From positions 3,720,001 through 3,784,000 of the forward strand of contig NZ_CP107836.1 in the NCBI RefSeq assembly GCF_036346615.1: DNA of 64,000 bases. The letters run 5' to 3'. Position numbers and translations under genes: made by a program. The stretch is from Streptomyces sp. NBC_00523. Lineage in GTDB: Bacteria > Actinomycetota > Actinomycetes > Streptomycetales > Streptomycetaceae. The notes beneath the pieces are model-generated. The model was given only the letters and a program-made list of their open reading frames with translations, searched no databases and had not been told where the DNA came from. This document shows positions 10,017 to 20,600 of this stretch, one piece after another (the first letter of the stretch is position 1; every line of letters begins with the position of its first letter).

Positions 10017-10820
10017 TCAGTCCGGTTCGTGCTCGGGACCGCCGAAGTCGGGGCTGGTGAAGTCCGGGCTGCTGTACGTGGGCCGGGGCGCGGCCGCCGG
10101 GCCCTCGTCCGGCCCGGCGAAGTCGGGCCTGCTGTAGCCGATCTTGGGGAGGCGGCCCGTCGGGCGGTGCGGGGTGGGGACCGCGGGCCCGGCGGGCTCG
10201 GTGAGGGCGTCACGCAGGAAGGGCACGATGCCCCGTTCCAGCAGCGCCTGCCGCCAGACGTCCTTGGCGAGGGCCACGTCGTCGGGGAGTTGCTCGCGGG
10301 CATCCCGGGCGGGCAGGGACGTCGAGCCGTTGCGCAGGGCGGCGATGAGCAGGCCGATGGCGGCGACGAAGATGGCGGCGGCCGTGACGGCGGCGAAGAA
10401 CCAGCCCGCGTCCACCATGGGGCCGGCGAACGCCGGTGGTGGCTCCAGCATCTTCAGGAGGTAGCCGACCAGCAGGAATATGGCCGCCGCCGTACCCGCC
10501 AGCATCGGCGCCAGAACGGTGACGACCGCTCCTATGCCGGCGCCCGACTGACCGAGGCCGTCCGGCGCCGGGCCGGAAGCCGTGTCCCGGGCGGTGGCGC
10601 GTGCCGCGTCACGGGCCTTCACGTACTGCTCGTACTCGTCGGAGGCCGTGGCGGTGATCAGGGCGACGGCCGCCAGCGCCATGGTGCGCAGCTGGGCGGC
10701 GCTGAGGCGTTCGCCGACAGCGGCCAGTTCCGGTCGTTCGTGTGCGTGACGCAGTGCGTCGTCGAGGAGCCGTTCGTACTCGGGCCGGTCCTCGGTCAGC
10801 AGGTGCGGAGCGCTGTTCAT
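10017..10820 (-). CDS. Two-TM membrane protein, unknown function
   Basis: 267-residue protein I do not recognise by family. The first 90 residues are helical and soluble (TEDRPEYERLLDDALRHAHE). Two long hydrophobic segments follow, about residues 100-130 and 145-170, then a cytoplasmic-looking region and a Pro/Asp-rich tail. The tail contains a short repeated unit: YSRPDFAGPDEGP, YSSPDFTSPDF and FGGPEHEP. ATG at 10818-10820 is preferred to the ATG two codons earlier because a GGGGG run lies six bases before it. Convergent with thiC and same strand as the metallophosphatase, 190 bp downstream of it. Confidence 0.6.
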   Translation of the reverse strand: MNSAPHLLTEDRPEYERLLDDALRHAHERPELAAVGERLSAAQLRTMALAAVALITATASDEYEQYVKARDAARATARDTASGPAPDGLGQSGAGIGAVVTVLAPMLAGTAAAIFLLVGYLLKMLEPPPAFAGPMVDAGWFFAAVTAAAIFVAAIGLLIAALRNGSTSLPARDAREQLPDDVALAKDVWRQALLERGIVPFLRDALTEPAGPAVPTPHRPTGRLPKIGYSRPDFAGPDEGPAAAPRPTYSSPDFTSPDFGGPEHEPD

Positions 10821-11009
10821 CTGCATCCCCCGATGCTCCGTCGGGCCTGTATGCCCGCTGGATCCGGGCAGTTCGGGCGGAAACGGAGGAGAGCCTGCTT
10901 ACTGATAGGCCGATGGTAGAGCGCGCACAGCACGGGGTGACAGAGGGTTTCCGGAAATAGCCCCAGTACTCGGCGTGGTCAGCTCGGGATGCGTCTTCCC
11001 CGCAGGGCC

Positions 11010-12068
11010 TCAGCCATGCAGGGGGAGTTGGACGACCAGTAGCTTTCCGGCCATGGTCACCCCGCCGTCCATGGCGATGGCGAGCCCGTCCGCGTACACA
11101 TGCGGCCCGTCGACCTGCGGCCCGGCGCCGTCCTCCCCGTCCTCGGAGCCGACCTCGCCGGTCAGGTACGGGATGGGGCTGTGACCATGGACGACGCGTC
11201 GGCCGCCGTACGCCGCCATCAGCTCCTGGACGGCCTGGGCGCCCGAGTCGTCGCGGAAGGCGAACCGCTTGGTGAGCTTGCGGAAGAGGTCCCAGCACTC
11301 GTCGGCGTCGTTGCGCGTGAGGATGGCGTGGACCGTGTCGTTGACGTCCTCGATGGTGGAGCCGTAGTCGAGGTACGCCGTCGTGTCCGAGTGCATCAGG
11401 AGGTGCCCGTCCTCCTCGACGACGGCGTCGAGCCGGGACATCCACTGGAGGTGGACGTCCTGAAGGCGCTCCATGTCCGTCTTCTGCCCGCCGTTGAGCA
11501 GCCAGGCCGCCTGGAAGGTGGCCGTGCCCGCGCCGGAGTTCACCGGGGTGTCGCCGAACCGCTTGGCGCCGATGAGCAGCAGCTCGTGGTTGCCCATGAG
11601 GGCCTTGCAGTAGCCGCCGGCGGCCGCCGCCTCGGCGGAGAGCCGCATGACGAGGTCGATGACGCCGATGCCGTCGGGGCCCCGGTCCGTGAAGTCGCCG
11701 AGGAACCAGAGGCGCGCGTTGCCCGCCGCCCAGCGGCCTTCGGAGTCGATCAGGCCCTGTTCCGCGAGGGCGGCGAGCAGCTCGTCCAGGTAGCCGTGGA
11801 CGTCACCGACCACGAAGAGAGGGCCGAGGCCCGGTTCGGCGGAGGGACGCGGTTCGGGCACGGGCTGCACCTGGGCGGGTTCGTCGACGCTGATGACGGG
11901 AAGGTCGCGCGCCGTCGGGGTGTACCCCTCGGGCGGCTCGCCCTCGGGGAAGGCGTTCCCCGGGTGCGGCGACGCGGGCGGCGCGGGGGACTGCGCATAG
12001 GGCGGTACGCGGAAGTCGCGCAACGTCGCCGTCCGCACCACGGGTTCCTGACCGGCCCCCTGTGTCAT
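11010..12068 (-). CDS. Calcineurin-like metallophosphatase
   Basis: 352-residue protein with a low-complexity Pro-rich N terminus (residues 1-80) and a complete binuclear metallophosphoesterase domain. The metal ligands are in GDVHG (88-92), GDFTDRG (124-130), GNHE (159-162) and a late HGHSPIPY. This arrangement resembles ApaH/PPP-type protein or diadenosine phosphatases. A long insert between GNHE and the HGH motif differs from the minimal family. ATG at 12066-12068 follows GGAGGGGTCG. Substrate unknown. Confidence 0.82.
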   Translation of the reverse strand: MTQGAGQEPVVRTATLRDFRVPPYAQSPAPPASPHPGNAFPEGEPPEGYTPTARDLPVISVDEPAQVQPVPEPRPSAEPGLGPLFVVGDVHGYLDELLAALAEQGLIDSEGRWAAGNARLWFLGDFTDRGPDGIGVIDLVMRLSAEAAAAGGYCKALMGNHELLLIGAKRFGDTPVNSGAGTATFQAAWLLNGGQKTDMERLQDVHLQWMSRLDAVVEEDGHLLMHSDTTAYLDYGSTIEDVNDTVHAILTRNDADECWDLFRKLTKRFAFRDDSGAQAVQELMAAYGGRRVVHGHSPIPYLTGEVGSEDGEDGAGPQVDGPHVYADGLAIAMDGGVTMAGKLLVVQLPLHG

Positions 12069-12243
12069 CGACCCCTCCACACCACCGTCGCGCCGCCGTA
12101 CACCTGACGGGCCCTGCTGGTCGGGTTGGTCCGCGGTGTCGTGCGCCCATCATAGGAATGCAGATCGTGCTCTGGGACGCACCAGGGGTGGTGAATCCTT
12201 CCGCATGCCAGGTTCGTCGGTCGATTGGTCCTAATTGGGATGA

Positions 12244-13356
12244 TTAGTCCCCTGCCGGGGAGCGCGGCGCACTGACCGTGGTGCGGGGCGGACGGCGTTG
12301 CGAGGACGTCCGGACGATGAGTTCGGTCGGCACCACGCGTTCCACCGGGCCGTCCTGGTCGACTCCCTCGATCGCGTCGATGAGCAGCTGGACGACTGCC
12401 GTGCCGATCCTCCGCGGCTTCAGCGAGAGCGTCGTGATGGGCGGCTCGGTCGTCGCGTACACCGTGGATTCGCTGCAGCAGACGAGGAGCAGGTCCTCGG
12501 GGACGCGCAGACCGTAGCGGCGCGCGGCCGCCAGCAGGTCCGTGCCGTTGGGGTCGAAGAGCCCGTAGACGGCGTCGGGGCGGTCCGGACGGGCAAGCAG
12601 CCGGTCGGCGGCCACCGCTCCCGCGCACGGGTCGTGGGCGGGATAGGACTCGTAGACCGGATCCTGTCCCACGCGCTCGCACCAGTGCAGGTAGGCGGTG
12701 GTGGAGAGCCGGGTGTACGTGTCGGTGGTGGTGCCGGTGAGCAGTCCGATACGGCGGGCTCCGGCGGCGGCGAGATGGTCGAGGAGGTCGAGCACGGCGG
12801 CCCGGTGGTCGTTGTCCACCCAGGCGGTCACGGGCAGCGACCCGGCGGGACGGCCGTCGGAGACGACGGGCAGCCCCTGGCGGACCAGCTCGGAGACGAC
12901 CGGGTCCTGGTCGGACGGATCGATGACGACGGTGCCGTCGAGCGCCACGTTGGACCAGACGTCGTGGCGCGAGGTCGCCGGGAGGATGACCAGGGCGTAG
13001 CCGCGGGCGAGGGCCGCCGAGGTGGCCGCTCTCGCCATTTCCGCGAAGTACGCGAACTCGGTGAAGGTGAAAGGTTCATCCCCGTACGTCGTCACGGTCA
13101 GGCCGATGAGGCCGGACTTGCCGGTACGGAGCGTGCGGGCCGCTGCGGAAGGGCGATAGCCCAGGCGCTCTGCGACCTCGCGGACATGGCGGCGGGTGGC
13201 GTCCGGGAGCCTGCCCTTGCCGTTGAGCGCGTCGGAGACGGTCGTGATGGAGACGCCGGCCGCGGCGGCCACATCCCGGATTCCGGCACGTCCCTGCCTG
13301 CCGCCGCGCCGGGGGGTCTCCGTACGGCTCACCTGGTGCTTCCCTGCTGCTGTCAT
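12244..13356 (-). CDS. LacI-family transcriptional regulator
   Basis: 370-residue LacI-type repressor. The helix-turn-helix (GIRDVAAAAGVSITTVSDALNG) begins at about residue 25, the hinge region includes RPSAAARTLRTGKSG, and the rest is a periplasmic-binding-like sugar domain. Start ATG at 13356 has no visible Shine-Dalgarno; a GTG eight codons in (13332) has GGGAAG seven bases upstream and could be the true start. It is divergent from the aminotransferase gene across 371 bp, but no inverted repeat matching a typical LacI operator stands out there. Target genes unknown. Confidence 0.87.
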   Translation of the reverse strand: MTAAGKHQVSRTETPRRGGRQGRAGIRDVAAAAGVSITTVSDALNGKGRLPDATRRHVREVAERLGYRPSAAARTLRTGKSGLIGLTVTTYGDEPFTFTEFAYFAEMARAATSAALARGYALVILPATSRHDVWSNVALDGTVVIDPSDQDPVVSELVRQGLPVVSDGRPAGSLPVTAWVDNDHRAAVLDLLDHLAAAGARRIGLLTGTTTDTYTRLSTTAYLHWCERVGQDPVYESYPAHDPCAGAVAADRLLARPDRPDAVYGLFDPNGTDLLAAARRYGLRVPEDLLLVCCSESTVYATTEPPITTLSLKPRRIGTAVVQLLIDAIEGVDQDGPVERVVPTELIVRTSSQRRPPRTTVSAPRSPAGD

Positions 13357-13727
13357 GGCGAGCCGATAGTAGGGGTCGGGCGGGGCATCGGTCCGGTCGC
13401 ATATTCACGCGTTGACAGGCACGTTTCTGCAAGGTCATCGGGCGGCAACCGCCTTATGAAACAAGGCTGTTGGCGGGCTCTGCCGTCATGTGTCATGCAT
13501 CCGGCCGGATGGACCTGCCGAGGGGGCAAGGTCTCGGGGAGGTCTCAACTCACCTTTTCGAGGGACGCGCGCCACGGAGTGAGCCACCGGCGCGCGCCAC
13601 CGCCGGTCGCGCTCCCCCTCATTCCGGGGTTCACCGGACGAATCCGCTGTCCACCCGTTCGCAGCGGCGTCCAATCCTCATAAGGTGAGCAGTATTGATG
13701 TGTACGGACGGTCGAGGAGGACCTGCG
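13357..13727. other. Divergent intergenic region, LacI gene / aminotransferase
   Basis: 371 bp without a supported gene. It holds a TTGACA at about 13412 that could be a -35 element and the GGAGG at 13716-13720 serving the aminotransferase start. I see no convincing operator, RNA gene or hairpin. Confidence 0.5.
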
Positions 13728-14807
13728 GTGAGCGAGACGAGCCCCAAGCTGCGTGCCGAACTGGACGGCGTTCCCGCCTACGTTCCGGGCAAACCGGCAT
13801 CGGCGGACGGACCCGCCGCCTTCAAGCTGTCCTCCAACGAGAACCCGTATCCGCCGCTGCCGGGCGTGATGGAGAGCGCGCTCGCGGCCGCCCAGCACTT
13901 CAACCGCTACCCGGACATGGCCTGCACCGGTCTGATGAACGAGCTGGCCGACCGTTTCGGTGTTCCCGTGTCGCACCTGGCCACCGGCACCGGTTCGGTC
14001 GGCGTGGCCCAGCAGCTGCTCCAGGCCACCTCGGGCCCGGGCGACGAGGTGATCTACGCCTGGCGCTCCTTCGAGGCGTACCCGATCATCACGCAGGTCA
14101 GCGGCGCGACCTCGGTCAAGGTGCCGCTGACCGACGCTGATGTGCACGACCTGGACGCGATGGCGGACGCGATCACCGACCGGACGCGGCTGATCTTCGT
14201 CTGCAACCCGAACAACCCGACCGGCACCGTCGTGCGCCGCGCCGAGCTGGAACGATTCCTCGACCGGGTGCCGAGCGATGTGCTCGTGGTGCTGGACGAG
14301 GCGTACAAGGAGTTCATCCGCGACATCGAGGTCCCCGACGGCCTCGAGATCTACCGGGACCGCCCCAACGTGGCGGTGCTGCGGACGTTCTCCAAGGCGT
14401 ACGGGCTCGCGGGGCTACGGGTCGGCTTCGCGGTGGCCCATGAGCCGGTGGCGGCCGCGCTGCGCAAGACGGCGGTGCCGTTCGGCGTGAGCCAGCTCGC
14501 CCAGGACGCGGCGGTGGCCTCGCTGCGCGCCGAGGACGAGCTGCTCGGCCGGGTCGGCTCGCTGGTGTGCGAGCGGGACCGGGTCTCCGAGGCCCTGGTG
14601 CGGCAGGGCTGGACGGTGCCCGAGTCCCAGGCGAACTTCGTCTGGCTGCGGCTGGGCGACCGCACCCTGGACTTCGCGGCGGCCTGCGAGAAGGCCGGGG
14701 TGGTGGTCCGGCCGTTCGCGGGTGAGGGCGTGCGTGTGACGATCGGCGAGGGCGAGGCGAACGACCTGTTCCTGAAGGTGACGGAGGCGTTCCGCCAGGA
14801 GCTGTAG
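13728..14807 (+). CDS. Histidinol-phosphate / aromatic aminotransferase
   Basis: 359-residue class II aminotransferase of the HisC/Pat group. Motifs in order: [13 protein letters not shown] for the substrate phosphate/carboxylate, [32 protein letters not shown] with the PLP-binding Asp/Tyr, and [14 protein letters not shown] with Schiff-base Lys223. No histidine biosynthesis genes lie nearby, and family sequences outside his operons often act as phenylalanine or other aromatic aminotransferases, so a Pat role is plausible (inference). GTG at 13728 has GGAGG seven bases upstream; an earlier ATG-ATG at 13695 lacks a site. Ends in a strong hairpin before the cyd promoter. Confidence 0.85.
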   Translation: MSETSPKLRAELDGVPAYVPGKPASADGPAAFKLSSNENPYPPLPGVMESALAAAQHFNRYPDMACTGLMNELADRFGVPVSHLATGTGSVGVAQQLLQATSGPGDEVIYAWRSFEAYPIITQVSGATSVKVPLTDADVHDLDAMADAITDRTRLIFVCNPNNPTGTVVRRAELERFLDRVPSDVLVVLDEAYKEFIRDIEVPDGLEIYRDRPNVAVLRTFSKAYGLAGLRVGFAVAHEPVAAALRKTAVPFGVSQLAQDAAVASLRAEDELLGRVGSLVCERDRVSEALVRQGWTVPESQANFVWLRLGDRTLDFAAACEKAGVVVRPFAGEGVRVTIGEGEANDLFLKVTEAFRQEL

Positions 14808-14825
14808 CCGCGCCACTCGGCAACC

Positions 14826-14857
14826 GGGCCCCGTGTCTCGTGAGAGGCGCGGGGCCC
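14826..14857 (+). terminator. Intrinsic terminator after aminotransferase
   Basis: Stem GGGCCCCG / CGGGGCCC with a 16-base loop followed directly by TTTCC. It separates the aminotransferase from the cyd promoter region. Confidence 0.7.
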
Positions 14858-14955
14858 TTTCCTATGCCCTTTCACAGGCCCGGCGCGGGGTCGGCGGGTG
14901 CCAGGGGACCCCGGGCGAAGGTCCCGAAAGCGTGTGCGCCATAATTGCTTGTGAA

Positions 14956-14971
14956 TGTGAACGCGTTCACA
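14956..14971. promoter_or_regulatory. Rex operator (ROP) upstream of cydA
   Basis: The 16-bp perfect palindrome TGTGAACGCGTTCACA matches the consensus operator of the NADH/NAD+-sensing repressor Rex from S. coelicolor. It lies 84-99 bp upstream of the cydA GTG and a few bases after a CATAAT -10-like hexamer, where binding would block transcription until NADH rises under oxygen limitation. Confidence 0.93.
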
Positions 14972-15055
14972 AGCGTGTCCTGCTTCCTCCCGTGATCCGT
15001 TGGATTTCACGGACAAATCGCCGCTGTGGCGGCGGTGACGTAAGGAGAAGACGAC

Positions 15056-16564
15056 GTGGAGCTAGCTCTGGCGCCGGAGACCCTGGCGCGATGGCAGTTC
15101 GGTACGACGACCGTCTACCACTTCCTCTTCGTTCCTCTGACGATCTCTCTCGCGGCGCTCACCGCCGGCCTGCAGACCGCCTGGGTGCGGACGAACAAGG
15201 AGAAGTACCTCAGGGCCACCAAGTTCTGGGGAAAGCTCTTCCTGATCAACATCGCCATGGGTGTCGTCACCGGCATCGTCCAGGAGTTCCAGTTCGGGAT
15301 GAACTGGTCCGACTACTCGCGATTCGTCGGTGACATCTTCGGGGCTCCGCTCGCGTTCGAGGCCCTGATCGCGTTCTTCTTCGAGTCCACCTTCATCGGC
15401 CTGTGGATCTTCGGCTGGGACAAGCTGCCGAAGAAGATCCACCTCGCCTGCATCTGGATGGTGTCCCTCGGCACCATCCTCTCCGCCTACTTCATCCTGG
15501 CGGCCAACTCCTGGATGCAGCACCCGGTCGGCTATCGCATCAACAAGGAGCGCGGACGCGCCGAGCTCACCGACTTCTGGCACGTGCTCACGCAGAACAC
15601 CGCGCTGACCCAGTTCTTCCACACCATCACGGCCGCCTTCCTGGTAGGAGGCGCGTTCATGGTCGGCATCGCGGCCTTCCACCTGGCCCGCAAGAAGCAC
15701 ATTCCGGTGATGCGGACCTCGCTGCGGCTGGGCCTGATCACCGTGGTGATCTCCGGCCTCCTGACCGCCGTCAGCGGTGACCAGCTCGGCAAGGTGATGT
15801 TCAAGCAGCAGCCGATGAAGATGGCGGCGGCCGAGGCGCTGTGGGACGGGCAGAACGCCGCCCCCTTCTCGATCTTCGCCTACGGAGACGTCAGCAAGGG
15901 CCACAACTCCGTCGAGATCTCCGTACCAGGGGTGCTGTCCTTCCTCGCCGACGACGACTTCCACTCGTACGTGCCGGGCATCAACGACATCAACAAGGCG
16001 GAGCAGGAGCGCTTCGGCCCCGGTGACTACCGGCCCAACATCCCGGTCGCCTTCTGGAGCTTCCGGTGGATGATCGGCTTCGGCATGGCCTCGTTCGGCC
16101 TCGGCATCCTCGGCCTGTGGCTCACCCGGAAGAAGTTCATGCTGCCCGAGGCGATGCGCACGGGTGAGGACGAGGTGCCGCATCTGGTTCTCTTCAAGAC
16201 CAAGGCCCTGAGCCCGCGTCTCACCCGGTGCTACTGGATCGTCGCCCTGTGGACGCTGCTCTTCCCGCTGATCGCCAACTCCTGGGGCTGGATCTTCACC
16301 GAGATGGGCCGGCAGCCCTGGGTGGTCTACGGCGTGCTCCGCACCCGTGACGCGGTCTCCCCCGGTGTCTCCCAGGGCGAGGTGCTGACCTCGCTGATCG
16401 TCTTCACCGTGCTGTACGCGGTGCTCGCCGTCATCGAGGTCCGGCTCCTCCTGAAGTACATCAAGGCCGGACCGCCGGAGCTCACGGACGACGACCTCAA
16501 CCCGCCCACCCGGATCGGCGGCGACCACGAAGACGCCGACCGGCCCATGGCCTTCTCCTACTGA
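15056..16564 (+). CDS. cydA: Cytochrome bd oxidase subunit I CydA
   Basis: 502-residue integral membrane subunit of the quinol-oxidising terminal oxidase. It starts with the CydA signature WQFGTTTVYHFLFVPLTI, which contains His22, the expected haem b595 axial ligand, and the quinol region GRQPWVVYG is present near residue 420. About nine transmembrane segments are visible and the Q loop is of the short type. GTG at 15056 is preceded by AAGGAG at about 15042. It opens the cydA-cydB-cydDC operon controlled by a perfect Rex operator. Function: high-affinity, non-proton-pumping respiration at low oxygen. Confidence 0.97.
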   Translation: MELALAPETLARWQFGTTTVYHFLFVPLTISLAALTAGLQTAWVRTNKEKYLRATKFWGKLFLINIAMGVVTGIVQEFQFGMNWSDYSRFVGDIFGAPLAFEALIAFFFESTFIGLWIFGWDKLPKKIHLACIWMVSLGTILSAYFILAANSWMQHPVGYRINKERGRAELTDFWHVLTQNTALTQFFHTITAAFLVGGAFMVGIAAFHLARKKHIPVMRTSLRLGLITVVISGLLTAVSGDQLGKVMFKQQPMKMAAAEALWDGQNAAPFSIFAYGDVSKGHNSVEISVPGVLSFLADDDFHSYVPGINDINKAEQERFGPGDYRPNIPVAFWSFRWMIGFGMASFGLGILGLWLTRKKFMLPEAMRTGEDEVPHLVLFKTKALSPRLTRCYWIVALWTLLFPLIANSWGWIFTEMGRQPWVVYGVLRTRDAVSPGVSQGEVLTSLIVFTVLYAVLAVIEVRLLLKYIKAGPPELTDDDLNPPTRIGGDHEDADRPMAFSY

Positions 16565-16580
16565 GAGCGGGAGCCGAGAT

Positions 16581-17582
<1,002 letters not shown>

Positions 17583-17618
17583 CGCGGTGAGTTCCCTGAC
17601 CGAGCCGAGCCGTAAGGG

Positions 17619-20600
17619 ATGTTTCACGTGAAACCGATCGACCCGCGCCTGCTCCGCCACGCCCGCGCCACCCGCCTGTTCATGGTGGCCGTGGTGGTTC
17701 TCGGCCTGGCCGGGGCGGCGCTGGTCATCGCCCAGGCCATGCTCATCGCCGAGATCGTGGTGGGCGGCTTCGAGGACGGGCTCACGGCGGGCGGGCTGCG
17801 CACCCCGCTCCCGCTGCTCGCGGCGGTCGCGCTCGGGCGGGCCCTGGTCGCCTGGCTCACCGAGCTGGCCGCCCACCGGGCCGGTGCGGCGGTCAAGTCC
17901 GAGCTGCGCCGACGGCTGCTCGACCGGGCTGCGGAGCTGGGGCCGGACTGGCTGAGCGGTCAGCGCACCGGCTCGCTGGTGACGCTGGCCACCCGGGGGA
18001 TCGACGCGCTGGACGACTACTTCGCCCGCTATCTGCCCCAGTTGGGGCTCGCGGTGGTCGTGCCGGTGGCCGTGCTGGCCAGGGTCGTCACCGAGGACTG
18101 GGTGTCGGCTGCGATCATCGTGGTCACGCTGCCGCTCATCCCGCTCTTCATGATCCTGATCGGCTGGGCGACCCAGTCGCGGATGGACCGTCAGTGGCGG
18201 CTGCTCTCCCGGCTCTCCGGTCACTTCCTCGACGTGGTGGCCGGGCTGCCGACGCTGAAGGTGTTCGGCCGGGCGAAGGCCCAGGCCGAATCCATCCGCC
18301 GCATCACTTCGCAGTACCGGCAGGCCACCCTGCGCACCCTGCGGATCGCCTTCCTGTCCTCGTTCGCCCTCGAACTCCTCGCCACCCTCTCGGTGGCCCT
18401 CGTCGCGGTCACCATCGGCATGCGGCTCGTGCACGGTGAACTCGACCTCTACACCGGCCTGCTGGTCCTGATCCTCGCGCCCGAGGCCTACCTGCCCATC
18501 CGTCAGGTGGGCGCGCAGTTCCATGCGGCAGCCGAGGGCCTTTCGGCGGCGGAGGAGGTCTTCGCGGTGCTGGAGACGGAACCCCGCGCGAGCGGTACGG
18601 GGGAGGTGCCCGGGTCGCTGCGGCTGGAGCTGGAGGGGGTGACGGTACGCCACGAGGGGCGGTCCGAGCCTTCGCTCGCCGCTGCCCGGTTGACCGTCGA
18701 GGAGGGGGAGACGGTCGCCCTGGTCGGCCCGAGCGGTGTCGGCAAGTCCACCCTGCTGAACGTGGTGCTGGGCTTCACGGCCCCCGACGAGGGTCGGGTA
18801 CGGGTCGGCGGCACCGATCTGGCGGACATCTCCCTCGCACGCTGGCGGGAGCGCATCGCCTGGGTCCCGCAGCGCCCCCATCTCTTCGCGGGCACCATCG
18901 CGGAGAACGTGAGGCTCGCCCGGCCCGCCGCCGACGACAGCGCGGTGACGGCGGCGCTGCGCGACGCGGGGGCGTACGAGTTCGTACGAGGGCTTCCGGA
19001 CGGCGACCGCACGGTGCTCGGTGAGGACGGTGCCGGTCTCTCCGCGGGCCAGCGGCAGCGGATCGCGCTGGCCCGGGCCTTCCTCGCCGACCGGCCGGTG
19101 CTGCTGCTGGACGAGCCGACCGCGAGCCTGGACGGCGAGACGGAGGCGGGGGTCGTCGAGGCCGTACGGAGGCTGGCGGCGGGCCGGACCGTGCTGCTGG
19201 TGGTGCACCGGCCGGCCCTGCTGTCGGTCGCGGACCGGGTGGTGACGCTGACGGCTCCGGCTGCCCTTGCTAAGGAAGCCGCTGTGTCGCTGCCCAGCCC
19301 CGCGAACGCTGCCGGCGCGCCCAGCGACATCCTGCCGGCCGAGCCGGCGCCCGCAGCGGAAGCGCCCACGGAGGCCACGACGGCGCGCAGGCACGTGCTG
19401 ACCCGGGTCCGGGACGCCGCAGGCGCCCAGCGTGCCCGGTTCGGGCTCGCCCTGCTGCTGGGAAGCCTGGCTCTGGGGTCCGCCGTGGGGCTCATGGCGG
19501 TCTCCGGCTGGCTGATCTCCCGGGCGTCCGAGCAGCCGCCCGTCCTGTACTTGATGGTCGCCGTGACGGCCACCCGTGCCTTCGGTATCGGACGGGCCGT
19601 CTTCCGCTACGCCGAGCGCCTCGTCTCGCACGACGCGGTCCTGCGGATGCTCGCCGAACTGCGCGTCGCCGTGTACCGCAGCCTGGAGCGCATCGCGCCG
19701 GGCGGCCTGCGCGGCGCCCGGCGCGGGGATCTGCTCTCGCGGCTGGTCGCGGACGTGGACGCGCTCCAGGACTACTGGCTCCGGTGGCTGCTGCCCGTCG
19801 GCACCGCCGTCCTCGTGGGCGCAGCGACCGTCGGCTTCACCGGCTGGCTGCTCCCCCAGGCGGGCCTGGTCCTGGCCGTGGGGCTGCTGCTGGCGGGCGT
19901 CGGGGTTCCGCTCGTCAGCGGTGCCTGCGCGCGCCGTGCGGAGCGCCGCCTGGCCCCCGCCCGGGCCGGTCTGGCTACCCGGATCACCGATCTGCTGGGC
20001 GGGACGGCCGAGCTGACCGTGGCGGGTGCTCTGCCGGGGCGTGTGGCCCGCACCCGCGCGGCCGACGCCACCCTCACCCGGATCGCGTCGCGTGCGGCGT
20101 CCGCGACCGCGCTCGGGGGCGGTCTCACCGCTCTGATCGCCGGCCTCACCGTGGTGGCCGCGGCCTTGGTCGCCCTTCCGGCGGTGGCGGACGGCCGGCT
20201 CGCCGGTGTGGAACTCGCCGTCGTCGTCCTCACCCCGCTGGCCGCCTTCGAGGCCGTGACCGGTCTGCCGCTCGCCGCCCAGTACCGGCAGCGGGTCAAG
20301 CGGAGCGCGGAGCGCGTGTACGAGGTGCTGGACGCCCCCGTGCCCGTACGGGAGCCCGAAGCGCCGGCCGCGCCACCGGTGAGCCCGTTCCCGCTGGAGC
20401 TGCGCGGTCTGTCGGCCCGGTACGCGGACACGGCCCACGACGCCCTCGCCGCCGTGGACCTCACGCTGGAGGCGGGCCGCCGGATCGCCGTCGTGGGGCC
20501 CTCCGGTTCCGGGAAGACCACGCTGGCCCAGGTGCTGCTGCGCTTCCTGGACGCGCGGGCGGGCAGCTACCGGATCGGCGGCGTGGACGCCTCGGCGCTG

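Noticed and set aside
10910..10960. tRNA-like GATGGTAGAGCGCGC
   Set aside because: No acceptor or T-arm; chance similarity between two minus-strand genes.
15056..15100. Possible second Rex site within cydA
   Set aside because: No second TGTGAA...TTCACA palindrome found near the gene.
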